From Sphingomonas montana (GTDB taxonomy: Bacteria; Pseudomonadota; Alphaproteobacteria; Sphingomonadales; Sphingomonadaceae): a stretch of DNA of 64,000 nucleotides. The DNA is taken from the NCBI RefSeq assembly GCF_001956315.1, contig NZ_MOLY01000046.1, positions 248,001-312,000 of the forward strand, read 5' to 3'. This document shows positions 18,180 through 26,744 of this stretch, one piece after another (within the stretch, counting starts at the first letter, position 1; the number at the start of each line of letters is the position of its first letter). A program made the position numbers and the translations under genes. The notes beneath the pieces were generated by a model. The model worked only from the letters and a program-made list of their open reading frames with translations. It was not told the DNA's origin and ran no database searches.

Positions 18180-19709
18180 CTAATGCGCGGCCGACGTGTC
18201 CGCCTCGCGCTTCGGGCGGGGGGCGAACCAGACGGTGATCGCCGCGACGAAGAATAGGCCCGCCGCCGCGAGGAAGACCTGATCGACCGCGAGCGTGGCG
18301 GCCTGCACCTCGACCAGTCGGTCGAGGACGGAGCGTGACTGGTCCGGGGTCATGCCGCCGGCTTGCAGGGTCGACAGCAGGCTGCCCGGATCGTTGAGCG
18401 TGGAGACGAGATCGCTGCGGTTCAGCCGCTCGCGCTGTTCCCAGATCGTCTGGGCAACCGACGCACCGATTGCGGCGGACAACGTTCGCAGGAAGCTCAA
18501 CAGCCCGGCTGCGGACGTTGTCTCGCGCGGCAGGACCGAACCCAGTGCAAGTGTGGTGATGCCGATGAAGAAGAACGGCATGCCGAGCCCCTGCACGAGT
18601 TGCGGCAGGGCGAGCGTCCAGAAGTCGGACCCGGCCGTCCAGCGCGCACGCATGAGCGAGGTGGCGCCGAGCCAGACGATGCCGAAGCAGATGAGCAGGC
18701 GCACGTCCGCCTTGGGGATCAGCCGCGCGGCGATCGGTGACATGACCACAGCGAAGACGCCGACGAAGGCGGTGACATGGCCCGAACTGGTGGCGGTGTA
18801 GCCCAGCACCCCCTGCAGCCAGAGCGGGATGAGGACGATGGTGGCGAAGAAGGTGCCGAATGCGAGGGCCATGGTGACCGTCGCCATGCTGAAGCCCAGA
18901 TGGCGGAAGATTCGCAGGTCGACGATCGGGTTCTTCTCGGTCAGTTCCCAGATGACGAATGCAACGAAGCCGACCGCCGCGACGATCGCGCCGCCGACGA
19001 CGACCGGGGATGCGAACCAGTCATGTTCGCGACCGGTATCGAGGACGATCTGGAACGCGGCGACCCAGGTGACGAGCAGCGCCAGCCCGATGACGTCGAT
19101 CGGTTGCCGTTCTGTGGGCGTTTCGAAAGCGCGCAGTTTCGGGACGGCGACCGTGAGGCAGACCGCCACGATCGGCACGTTGATGTAGAAGATCCAGGGC
19201 CACGACCAGTTGTCGCTGATCGACCCGCCTAGGATCGGCCCGAGGATCGGTGCGACGACGGTCGTCATCGCCCAGATTCCGAGCGCGACGGCCGCCTTGT
19301 CCTTCGGGAAGATGCGCAGCATCAGCGACTGCGACAGCGGCATCAGCGGGCCGCCGGACAGGCCCTGGAGGATGCGGAAGGCGATCAGCATCGACAGGCT
19401 GGACGACAGGCCGCACAGCATGGAGAAGAGCGAGAAGCCGCACAGGCCGAAGGTGAAGGTACGGACCGCGCCGAAGCGGTTGGCGACCCAGCCGGTCAAC
19501 GGCACGCTGATCGCTTCTGCCACCGCATAGCTGGTGATGACCCAGGTGCCCTGCGTCGGCGATACGGCTAGGCCGCCGGCGATATGGGTGACCGAAACGT
19601 TGGCGACCGTCTGATCCAGCACGACGGTGAAATTGGCGAGGCCGAGCCCGACCGCGACGATCGCCAGCGTCGCACCGGTCAGCGCCTTCGGAGCCGTGCC
19701 GTCCGCCAT
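18180..19709 (-). CDS. emrB: DHA2-family MFS multidrug efflux transporter (EmrB/QacA)
   Basis: A 509-residue inner-membrane drug/proton antiporter with about 14 hydrophobic helices. Motifs: D-x-T-V-x-N in LDQTVANVS (helix 1), VANRFGAVRTF (loop 2-3), and antiporter motif C around VAPILGPILGGSISD. It pumps hydrophobic drugs through the membrane-fusion protein encoded 2 bp upstream. It is the last gene of a leftward operon (outer-membrane factor, EmrA, EmrB). Confidence 0.93.
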   Translation of the reverse strand: MADGTAPKALTGATLAIVAVGLGLANFTVVLDQTVANVSVTHIAGGLAVSPTQGTWVITSYAVAEAISVPLTGWVANRFGAVRTFTFGLCGFSLFSMLCGLSSSLSMLIAFRILQGLSGGPLMPLSQSLMLRIFPKDKAAVALGIWAMTTVVAPILGPILGGSISDNWSWPWIFYINVPIVAVCLTVAVPKLRAFETPTERQPIDVIGLALLVTWVAAFQIVLDTGREHDWFASPVVVGGAIVAAVGFVAFVIWELTEKNPIVDLRIFRHLGFSMATVTMALAFGTFFATIVLIPLWLQGVLGYTATSSGHVTAFVGVFAVVMSPIAARLIPKADVRLLICFGIVWLGATSLMRARWTAGSDFWTLALPQLVQGLGMPFFFIGITTLALGSVLPRETTSAAGLLSFLRTLSAAIGASVAQTIWEQRERLNRSDLVSTLNDPGSLLSTLQAGGMTPDQSRSVLDRLVEVQAATLAVDQVFLAAAGLFFVAAITVWFAPRPKREADTSAAH

Positions 19710-19711
19710 CG

Positions 19712-20872
19712 TCAGCGGTCGAGGTGGACGGTGACGTCCATCGACAGGCCGACGCGGAGCGGATGGGCGGCCAGTTCGCGCGGATCAAGCGTGATGCGGA
19801 GCGGCAGGCGCTGCACGACCTTGATCCAGTTGCCGGTCGCGTTCTGCGCCGGGATGACCGAGAAGGCCGCCCCGGTCCCGCCCGCGAAACCCGCGATACG
19901 GCCGTGGAACACCACATCATCGCCGTAGAAGTCGGAGACGAGTTCCGCGCGCTGCCCCACGCGGACCTTGGCCAGCTGCGATTCCTTGAAATTCGCGTCG
20001 ACATAGGCTTTGCCGACCGGGACGATCGTCATGGCGGGGGTGCCCGCGGCGACGCGTTGCCCGACCTGGACGTTGCGGCGGGCCACGATCCCATCGATCG
20101 GCGCGCGAATGACGGTGCGTTCCATGTCGAGCCGGACCTGATCCAGCCGGGCCTGCGCGGCGGCGACTTCAGGGTTGGAACGCGCGGTGGTGCCGTCGGT
20201 CAGCGCACGGTTCGCGGCAAGCTCCCCCTGCGCCGACGTGCGCGTCGACGCGGCCCGCCGGACATCGGCCGCAGCCTGCGCATAGGCGGCGGTGGCATCG
20301 GCGAAGGCGCTGCGGGCGCTGGTCAGTTCCTCGCCCGAGACCGCACCGGTAGGCGCGAGTTTCTGGCGGCGCTGGAGATCGATCCGCGCACGATCGAGGT
20401 TGGCCGCGGCCGCATCCAGCTTCGCGCGCGACTGGCTGATATCGGCGTCCCGCGCCGCGACGGTGGCGCCGAGCGCGGTGTTGTTCGCAGCGGTCTGGTC
20501 GTAACGCTGCCGCGCCTGTGCGAGCGACGCCTGCGCGGTCGCAAGGGCGATGCGGGCATCGGCCGAATCGATCGTCATCAGGATGTCGCCACGCCGCACC
20601 GGCTGCGTATCGGCGACGCGGACCGAGGTAACGGCACCGGCCACCAGCGGGGTCACCTGCGCCACGTCCGCGCCGACATAGGCATTGTCGGTGGTCACCC
20701 GGGTCGAACCGACGAGCAGATACCAGGCCAGCCAGGCGGCCAGCCCCAGGATCGTGACCACCGCGAGGATGAGGAGCAGGCGTTTGCGCCTGGACGGGGC
20801 GATGGCGGGGGCTTCGTCCGTGCTATCCTGCGACATCGACTGCGGCTGCTGCGTTGCTTGTGCCTCGGCCAT
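19712..20872 (-). CDS. emrA: HlyD/EmrA-family membrane fusion protein
   Basis: A 386-residue periplasmic adaptor. The cytoplasmic N-terminus (~30 residues) precedes one membrane helix (LLLILAVVTILGLAAWLAWYLL). A barrel-sandwich/lipoyl half (ADVAQVTPLVAGAVTSVRVADTQPV) flanks a long Ala/Arg/Gln-rich coiled coil (about 110-245), then RAPIDGIVARRNVQVGQRVAAGTP and the beta-barrel domain. It joins EmrB to the outer-membrane factor. Its ATG directly abuts the upstream stop (0-bp gap), and emrB follows after 2 bp. Confidence 0.93.
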   Translation of the reverse strand: MAEAQATQQPQSMSQDSTDEAPAIAPSRRKRLLLILAVVTILGLAAWLAWYLLVGSTRVTTDNAYVGADVAQVTPLVAGAVTSVRVADTQPVRRGDILMTIDSADARIALATAQASLAQARQRYDQTAANNTALGATVAARDADISQSRAKLDAAAANLDRARIDLQRRQKLAPTGAVSGEELTSARSAFADATAAYAQAAADVRRAASTRTSAQGELAANRALTDGTTARSNPEVAAAQARLDQVRLDMERTVIRAPIDGIVARRNVQVGQRVAAGTPAMTIVPVGKAYVDANFKESQLAKVRVGQRAELVSDFYGDDVVFHGRIAGFAGGTGAAFSVIPAQNATGNWIKVVQRLPLRITLDPRELAAHPLRVGLSMDVTVHLDR

Positions 20873-22288
20873 CTATTTCTGTCCTTCGCGGTAGCCGCCG
20901 CCGAGTGCGCGGACGAGGGCGATATCAAGCATCAAAGCGCGCGCCCGTGCATCGACGAGCTGGCGACGACGGGTGAGCAGACGATCCTCGGCCGTCAGGA
21001 CGCTGAGCCGGGCGGACAGGCCGCCTTCATAGCGTTGTCGCGCGATCGTGTAGGCGGCTTCCGCCCCCTGCAACGCGGCGGCCTGGTCGGCGATACGGCC
21101 ATCGATCGCGTCGAGGCCCGCCGCGGCGTCGGCGACTTCGCGCAGCGCGGCGAGCACCGTCTGGTCGTAGGCGGCGATGGTCTCGTCATAGGTGGCGCCC
21201 GCATTCCGGTAGCGGGCGCGCAGCCGGCCGCCGTCGAAAATCGGGAGCGAGAAGGCGGGGCCGGCGGACCCGATCGACGAGCCCCGTTCGATCAACTGGC
21301 CCAGCCCCAGCGATTGCAGGCCGATCAGCGCCGACAGGCTGAGGTCGGGGTAGAAGCCGGCGCGCGCGACCTTGATGCGATCCGCGGCGGCCTCCGCGCG
21401 CAGGCGGCGGGCGACGATATCCGGCCGGCGGCCGATCAGCGCGATACCGGTATCGGCAGGCACGCGGCCGGCGGGCGGGGGCCGCAGCGTGGGTCGGGTA
21501 ATGCGGAGGCCGCGGTCCGGCGTCGTGCCGACCAGATAGGCGAGCCGGTTGCGGGCCTGCGCGATGGATTCGTCCAGCTGGTTCAGGGCCGCGCGGGCGG
21601 CGGGCACGTCGCCCTCGGCCAGCCGCACCTCGCCCTGATTTTCCAGTCCGCCGGCCGCACGATCCGCCACCAGTCGGCCACTGTCGCTACGGATGCGCAA
21701 CGCGGCCGCCGCGACATCACGTTCGGCGAACAGCATCGCCAGTTCGGCATAGCCATCGGCGATGGCGGTGGTGAGCGTCAGCGCGGCCTGATCCGCATCG
21801 ACCCGCGCCGCCAGCGCATCCGACGTGGCAGCCGCAAGCGCGGCGCGGTTCCGGCCCCACAGATCGAGATCGAATCGCCCGGACAGCGCGATGCGGCCCG
21901 TGTCCTTGAACCCCTTCGGCACGAACTGGCGCGGGATGCCTAGATTGTAGCTTTGCTTGGTAACGCCGACGTTGCCGTCGGCAGTAAGGCTGGGCCGGTC
22001 GGCCGCGCCGGTTTCGTCGGCGATCGCCTCTGCCTGACGCAGGCGGGCGGCCGCGACCGCGACGTCCGGCGACCCGGCCAGTGCCTCCGCCATCAGCGAA
22101 TCGAGCTGCGGATCGCCATAGACGCGCCACCAGCCGGCCCCCGGCCATGCGGCGGCCGCGTCGGTACGGGGCAGGACGGCGGCATCGATCCGCCGGGCCG
22201 TAGCGGCCGGCGGCACCGACGGCACGCTGGCGCAGCCGGCCACCGAAGCGAGACAGACGAGAGCGATACGGTACAGCCGAGCAGACAT
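20873..22288 (-). CDS. Outer-membrane efflux lipoprotein, NodT/OprM family (TolC-like)
   Basis: A 471-residue outer-membrane factor. Signal peptide with lipobox SVAGC (Cys about 19). The WWRVYGDPQLDSLMAEALAGSPDVAVAAARLRQAEA signature and the second repeat (IGRRPDIVARRLRAEAAADRIKVARAGFYPDLSL, LPIFDGGRLRARYRNAGATYDETIAAYDQTVLAALREVADA) are typical of the duplicated TolC fold. It is first in the operon with emrA and emrB, completing a tripartite pump. A palindrome lies just upstream of the start. Confidence 0.93.
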   Translation of the reverse strand: MSARLYRIALVCLASVAGCASVPSVPPAATARRIDAAVLPRTDAAAAWPGAGWWRVYGDPQLDSLMAEALAGSPDVAVAAARLRQAEAIADETGAADRPSLTADGNVGVTKQSYNLGIPRQFVPKGFKDTGRIALSGRFDLDLWGRNRAALAAATSDALAARVDADQAALTLTTAIADGYAELAMLFAERDVAAAALRIRSDSGRLVADRAAGGLENQGEVRLAEGDVPAARAALNQLDESIAQARNRLAYLVGTTPDRGLRITRPTLRPPPAGRVPADTGIALIGRRPDIVARRLRAEAAADRIKVARAGFYPDLSLSALIGLQSLGLGQLIERGSSIGSAGPAFSLPIFDGGRLRARYRNAGATYDETIAAYDQTVLAALREVADAAAGLDAIDGRIADQAAALQGAEAAYTIARQRYEGGLSARLSVLTAEDRLLTRRRQLVDARARALMLDIALVRALGGGYREGQK

Positions 22289-22315
22289 GAGCGCGCCTTT
22301 ACGCGTTCGGCAGGC

Positions 22316-22338
22316 GATGGTCGATGGTATCGACCGTC
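22316..22338. promoter_or_regulatory. Palindrome upstream of the efflux operon, candidate operator
   Basis: Core GGTCGAT-GGT-ATCGACC (22319-22335) is a perfect 7-bp-arm dyad, extended by matching GA/TC pairs after one mismatch. It ends 28 bp before the outer-membrane-factor start codon. Drug efflux operons of this type are usually repressed by TetR- or MarR-family proteins, but no regulator gene lies nearby. Confidence 0.5.
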
Positions 22339-22495
22339 ATCATACCGTCTTTTCAACGTCACGGATCCGTGGTTCCATGCACGTATAAAATCCCGAACCG
22401 ACGCGCGGACGCGGCGGATCGGGACATCATTCGTGAGGGGTGCGCGATGATCGGACGTTTGCGACTATGCTACCAGATCTTCGTCCTGCTGGCGG

Positions 22496-24550
22496 TCAGA
22501 AGGTAACCCGCATCGTCGCGCGCAGATCGCGACCGGCGAGCGGCGCATAATCCTTCAGGAAGCTCGCATGGCGGCGGGCAACCGTGTCGAAGATGTTGTT
22601 TGCCGACAGGACCAGCGTGGTGCGATTGCTGGCAAAGGGCTGTACTGTCACCGCCGCGTTCACCAGCGTGAAAGCATCCGTATTGGTTTCGAACGGCTGC
22701 GTGCGATCCTGCGCGTCGGACCATTCCACCTCGACCCGGGCGGAGCTGCGGGGGGCCTTCAGCTCGACCCCGCCCAGCAGACGGAGCGGCGGGATGCGCG
22801 GGGCGGGCCCGGACCCCACGATGCGCGCGCGGACATAGTCGGCGCTGCCGTCGGCGATCAGGTCATACTCACCGAACTTCGCCAGCGTGGCGCTCGCCTC
22901 GACTTCGAATCCGTAATATCGGGCCTTGGCCTGGTTGTACTGGAACACGGGCAGCTCGTCGCGAACCTCGCCGGTCTGGGTCTCGTATATATAGTTGTCG
23001 AACCAGCTGTGATAGACCGACGCCGACAGCGCGAACCGGTCGAACTTCGCGCGCGCCGTCCCTTCCAGGCCCCAGCTGGTTTCCTTTGCGAAATCGGGGC
23101 TGCCGACCTCGAACGATTGCGTGCCGGCGTGCGGGCCGTTGGCGAACAGTTCCTCGGCCGATGGGGCGCGTTCGGTGTGCGACCCGTTCAGGCCAAGGCG
23201 GATGCCGTCCGCCACGCCGATGCTGGCCCCCAGCGAACCGGAATAGGCGTCGTAGCGCCGGTCGAGCGCGGGATTGCCGAGCGTGTCGTTGGCGACCGCG
23301 GTCAGGATCGAATGTTCGTACCGACCGCCGGCTTCCGCCTTGATCGCGCCGATCGTGAATTCCTGGAGCGTGAACACGCCATATTGCTGCGTCTCGTTCT
23401 TCGGCAGGAAGGCTTCGTCGCCGACGACGTTGAAGTTGCGGATCATCATCTGGCCACCGACCGCGCCGCGCCAGCCGCCATGCTGCGCCTGGACGAGTTC
23501 GAGGCGCGCCTCGTAGCTGTCGTTGAAGAAGCGCGTGCCGACCTCGCCCGTGTCTTCGATCTCGGCATGTTCATAGTCGGCATGACCGGCGCGGAAGCGG
23601 ATCTTTTCCAGCACGGTGCCGCCGGTATCGACCTCGGCGCGCATATCCTCGCGGGTCTGCTTCATCTTCAGGCGGACATTCTCGGCCTCGACCGCGGGGT
23701 CGAGCGAGAAGCGGACGGGCACGCCGTAGAAATTGTCGTAATGCGACACGGAAACACCGAAATTGCCGGTGTCGGTCACGATCGCGGCACCGCCGGCGAC
23801 TTCCCAGGTTTCCGCAGCGGAGTTGGGCAGCCGGCCGCGCAATCCGGCCAGATCGCGAACGCCGGCATCGGTGCTGGCCGCGGCCTGCGCGCGCAACCCG
23901 GGGCTGAGCAGATAGCCGCCCGTCTCCAGATCGCCGGTCTTGGTATAGCTGCCGTCGACGTGGAACACGATCTTGCCGAGCAGCGGTGCCTCGATCGCGC
24001 CCGACGCAGACCGTTCGTTCGCGGCCGATCCGTAGCTGGCGAGCGCATCGATATGGACCGGTTCGTCGGGCACGCGGCGCGGAATGCGACTGTCGATGAC
24101 ATTGACGACGCCACCGATTGCGGACGAACCGTAGAGCAGCGCCGAAGGCCCGCGCAGCACTTCGATCCGGTCGGCAGTCAGCGGGTTGATGACGACCGCA
24201 TGGTCGACCGAGGTATTCGAGACGTCGAAGCTGCCGATGCCGTCGGTCAGCACGCGGACGCGGTCGCCCTGGAACCCGCGGAGTACCGGGCGCGATGCGT
24301 TCGGGCCGAACGACGTGGCCGAGACGCCGGGTGTGCGGGCCAGCGTCTCGCCGATGGTCGGACGGATCTCGCGGACCAGTTCGGCCCCCGACAGGATCGT
24401 GACTCCCGACAGTGCACTGTCGGCATCGCGCGCGAAGGGTGCGGTGACAACGATGTTCTGCGGCGCATCATCGTGGAAGGCGGTGGCGGGGACGGGGGGC
24501 GCGGCGGCGAGCGCTGCAGCGGCGGTGGTGGTGAGCAGAGAGAGGATCAT
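22496..24550 (-). CDS. TonB-dependent outer-membrane receptor, ZnuD-like
   Basis: 684 residues from ATG 24550 (MILSLLTTTAAAALAAAPPVPA signal peptide); a TTG five codons upstream is less likely. The plug domain has IVVTAPFARDADSALSG, RTPGVSATSFGPNASRPVLRGFQGDRVRVLTDG and VEVLRGPSALLYGSSAIGGVVNV-type segments. The barrel includes FFNDSYEARLELVQAQH and GVFTLQEFTIGAIKAEAGGRYEHS, and ends LRATMRVTF. Overall pattern matches the ZnuD/zinc-uptake receptor group. Substrate (zinc or another metal complex) is inferred. An AT-rich dyad lies 37-64 bp upstream. The efflux operon follows in the same direction after 207 bp. Confidence 0.88.
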   Translation of the reverse strand: MILSLLTTTAAAALAAAPPVPATAFHDDAPQNIVVTAPFARDADSALSGVTILSGAELVREIRPTIGETLARTPGVSATSFGPNASRPVLRGFQGDRVRVLTDGIGSFDVSNTSVDHAVVINPLTADRIEVLRGPSALLYGSSAIGGVVNVIDSRIPRRVPDEPVHIDALASYGSAANERSASGAIEAPLLGKIVFHVDGSYTKTGDLETGGYLLSPGLRAQAAASTDAGVRDLAGLRGRLPNSAAETWEVAGGAAIVTDTGNFGVSVSHYDNFYGVPVRFSLDPAVEAENVRLKMKQTREDMRAEVDTGGTVLEKIRFRAGHADYEHAEIEDTGEVGTRFFNDSYEARLELVQAQHGGWRGAVGGQMMIRNFNVVGDEAFLPKNETQQYGVFTLQEFTIGAIKAEAGGRYEHSILTAVANDTLGNPALDRRYDAYSGSLGASIGVADGIRLGLNGSHTERAPSAEELFANGPHAGTQSFEVGSPDFAKETSWGLEGTARAKFDRFALSASVYHSWFDNYIYETQTGEVRDELPVFQYNQAKARYYGFEVEASATLAKFGEYDLIADGSADYVRARIVGSGPAPRIPPLRLLGGVELKAPRSSARVEVEWSDAQDRTQPFETNTDAFTLVNAAVTVQPFASNRTTLVLSANNIFDTVARRHASFLKDYAPLAGRDLRATMRVTF

Positions 24551-24601
24551 CGCGCTACGGTCCAATCAGGAAACAACGGCACGCGCTGCCTAAAGACGGT
24601 G

Positions 24602-24614
24602 TGATAGTATATCA
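24602..24614. promoter_or_regulatory. AT-rich dyad TGATA-GTA-TATCA, candidate metal-regulator site
   Basis: A perfect 13-bp palindrome, unusually AT-rich for this genome, in the divergent region between the ZnuD-like receptor and the FAH-family gene. Zinc receptors of this group are commonly controlled by Zur (Fur family), whose sites are AT-rich dyads. I could not match a strict consensus, so the assignment is tentative. Confidence 0.4.
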
Positions 24615-24726
24615 ACGCATTTGGTTTGGTATTGCTCGTGATTTGCCGCCGCTTTCGCATTCCGGTGGATGGCGGCGCACGATGGATGCGGCTATGTTGC
24701 ACAAAACACACAGAGGAGAGGCTGCA

Positions 24727-25734
24727 ATGAAGCTGGGATCGCTGAAATCGGGGCGTGACGGTCGACTGGTCGTAGTGAGTCGCGATCTGGCATGGTGCGC
24801 GGATGCGGGCCATATCGCGCCAACGCTGCAGGCGGCGCTGGACGACTGGGACCGGGTCGCGCCACTGCTGCGGAATTTGGCGACCGATCTGGCGCATGAG
24901 GCGATCCCGATGATGCGGTTCCACGAACGGGCGGCGGCGGCACCGTTGCCGCGCGCCTATCAGTGGGCGGACGGATCGGCCTATGTGAACCATGTCGCAT
25001 TGGTGCGGCAGGCGCGCGGTGCGACGATGCCCGACAGCTTCTGGACCGATCCCCTGATGTATCAGGGCGGGTCCGATGGGTTTCTGGCGCCGCGCGATCC
25101 GATCCGGCTGGCGGACGAGGCCTGGGGGTGCGACCTAGAGGCGGAGATCGTGGTCGTGACGGGGGACGTGCCGCAGGGGACCGATGCAGTCGCGGCGCGC
25201 GACGCGATCCGGCTGGTCGGGCTGGTCAACGACGTGTCGCTGCGCAACCTGATCCCGGCGGAATTGGCGAAGGGGTTCGGCTTCGTCCAGTCGAAGCCTG
25301 CCTCCGCGCTGTCGCCGGTGTTCGTGACGCCGGACGAACTGGAGGGCGCGTGGAACGGCGGGAAGCTGTCCGGTGCGCTGAAGGTGGACCTGAACGGTCA
25401 GCCGTTCGGGCGGGCGGATGCGGGCGCGGACATGACGTTCGATTTCGGCGTGCTGATCGCGCATCTGGCGAAGACCCGCTCGCTGGTGGCGGGCACGATC
25501 ATCGGCTCGGGCACCGTATCGAACCGCGGGCCGGACGGCGGACCGGGGCGGAGCGTGGAGGACGGCGGCGTCGGCTATAGCTGCATCGCGGAGGTGCGGA
25601 TGGTCGAGACGATCACCGGCGGGGCGGCGGTGACGCCCTTCCTGAAGGTCGGCGACAGCGTGCGGATCGCGATGGAGGATGCACAGGGGCACCCGATCTT
25701 CGGGACGATCGAGCAGGTCGTGGAGGGGGTTTGA
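24727..25734 (+). CDS. Fumarylacetoacetate hydrolase family protein
   Basis: A 335-residue protein. Start chosen at ATG 24727, preceded by a strong AGAGGAGAGG ribosome-binding site; the longer frame is open but unlikely. The FAH fold is recognised from the metal-binding acid in GCDLEAEIVVVTG, then VNDVSLRNLIPAELAKGFGF, QSKPASALSPVFVTPDEL, GTIIGSGTVSNRGPDGG and FLKVGDSVRIAME. The family cleaves C-C bonds of beta-diketo acids such as fumarylacetoacetate (tyrosine breakdown). No other tyrosine-catabolic gene is near, so the exact substrate is uncertain. Confidence 0.88.
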   Translation: MKLGSLKSGRDGRLVVVSRDLAWCADAGHIAPTLQAALDDWDRVAPLLRNLATDLAHEAIPMMRFHERAAAAPLPRAYQWADGSAYVNHVALVRQARGATMPDSFWTDPLMYQGGSDGFLAPRDPIRLADEAWGCDLEAEIVVVTGDVPQGTDAVAARDAIRLVGLVNDVSLRNLIPAELAKGFGFVQSKPASALSPVFVTPDELEGAWNGGKLSGALKVDLNGQPFGRADAGADMTFDFGVLIAHLAKTRSLVAGTIIGSGTVSNRGPDGGPGRSVEDGGVGYSCIAEVRMVETITGGAAVTPFLKVGDSVRIAMEDAQGHPIFGTIEQVVEGV

Positions 25735-25745
25735 AGCTTCTTCTC

Positions 25746-25767
25746 CCTCCCCCCGGTGGGGGAGGGT
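25746..25767. repeat. CCCTCCCCC/GGGGGAGGG hairpin between convergent genes
   Basis: Short GC stem-loop (arms CCCTCCCCC and GGGGGAGGG, loop around CGGT) between the FAH-family stop and the stop of the leftward hypothetical. The same hairpin type recurs at 42718-42740, 45651-45673 and, degraded, at 50083-50105. Probable dispersed repeat serving as a shared terminator. Confidence 0.6.
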
Positions 25768-25782
25768 TTCATCTGCTTCCGC

Positions 25783-26151
25783 TCACCGGCTTTGCAGTTC
25801 TTTCGCCAGGCCGCAGCGGCCGAAGGATTGGCTGTCGTCGCAGCGGCGGTCGCGGACGGCTTCGCTGGCGCGGCCGCGGCCGGTGGTGTCGCGGGCGTAG
25901 CGCGGGGTGCGCGGTTCGGAGATCGGATCGCCGTTCCAGGCGCGGTAGCGGTCCTTGGGACCGGGCGCGCAGACGATGATATCGTCGCTGTCGGCGGTGT
26001 TGCGCTTGCACATCGGCAGCGCGCTGGTGAGTTCGCGGTAGCGGCGCAGCGCTTCGTTCGCCGTGATCAACTGCCTGGCAGTGGGGGGTGGGGGCGTCAG
26101 CAGCACCGGGACCGGATTCGCGGCCAGCAGCGCAAGAACGAAAGCGAACAT
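25783..26151 (-). CDS. Hypothetical small secreted protein with conserved Cys pairs
   Basis: 122 residues from MFAFVLALLAANPVPVL; a start nine codons upstream is possible. An N-terminal signal is followed by a short Pro-rich stretch, a helical segment (LITANEALRRYREL), and CKRNTADSDDIIVCAP, a Cys-x(n)-Asp-Ile-Val-Cys pattern seen in many small sphingomonad exported proteins. A basic tail with a further Cys pair (RRCDDSQSFGRCGL) closes it. Function unknown. It lies downstream of the rplL terminator in the same orientation. Confidence 0.65.
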   Translation of the reverse strand: MFAFVLALLAANPVPVLLTPPPPTARQLITANEALRRYRELTSALPMCKRNTADSDDIIVCAPGPKDRYRAWNGDPISEPRTPRYARDTTGRGRASEAVRDRRCDDSQSFGRCGLAKELQSR

Positions 26152-26223
26152 GGATCGCTTGTGCGTCAGCGCCGACACGAAGGCCAGAGGCTTTGCGGGC
26201 GGTCACATCTTGTTACAGGGATA

Positions 26224-26259
26224 TGAAAAAGGGGGCGGCCCTTGGCAGGCCGCCCCCCG
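26224..26259 (-). terminator. Strong Rho-independent terminator of rplJL
   Basis: On the minus strand a 10-bp GC stem (GGGGGCGGCC with GGCCGCCCCC, loop TGCCAAG) is followed by TTTTTC. It sits about 60 bp after the rplL stop. It should end the ribosomal-protein transcript before any further gene. Confidence 0.93.
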
Positions 26260-26317
26260 ATCCTGTTCCGTCCCCCGGCTGGATCCCCACCTGCGCAGGG
26301 GTCCAGCCGGGTTGGAC

Positions 26318-26689
26318 TTACTTGAGTTCGACGGTCGCGCCGGCTGCTTCGAGCTGGGCCTTGGCCTTCTCGGCTTCGTCCTTCGAAACGCCTTCCTTGA
26401 CGGCCTTCGGAGCGGACTCGACGAGCGTCTTGGCTTCGGTCAGGCCCAGGCCGGTCATGGCGCGGACTTCCTTGATGACGTTGATCTTTTTGCCACCGTC
26501 GCCGGTGAGGATCACGTCGAACTCGGTCTTCTCTTCGACGGCCGGGGCAGCGGCGCCGGCAGCGGCCGGTGCAGCAGCAGCGGCGGCAGCGGAAACGCCC
26601 CACTTCTCTTCGAGCAGCTTCGAAAGCTCGGCTGCTTCGAGGACGGTCAGTGCGGACAGGTCTTCAACGATCTTGTTCAGGTCAGCCAT
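26318..26689 (-). CDS. rplL: 50S ribosomal protein L7/L12
   Basis: 123 residues. N-terminal dimerisation helices ([32 protein letters not shown]), an Ala-rich hinge (about 35-52), and the C-terminal factor-binding domain (EKTEFDVIL...[47 protein letters not shown]). Forms the stalk that recruits translation GTPases. It follows rplJ after 55 bp and is last in the cluster, with a strong terminator after it. Confidence 0.98.
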   Translation of the reverse strand: MADLNKIVEDLSALTVLEAAELSKLLEEKWGVSAAAAAAAPAAAGAAAPAVEEKTEFDVILTGDGGKKINVIKEVRAMTGLGLTEAKTLVESAPKAVKEGVSKDEAEKAKAQLEAAGATVELK

Positions 26690-26744
26690 GATATTCTCCG
26701 TGGCGGGCGCGTGCCCGCATAATGTTCAAACGAGAAAGCGCTCT

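Noticed and set aside
22324-22506. 60-codon + strand ORF in the efflux/TonB gap
   Set aside because: No ribosome-binding site, no recognisable domain, and it overlaps the operator palindrome and the receptor's 3' end.
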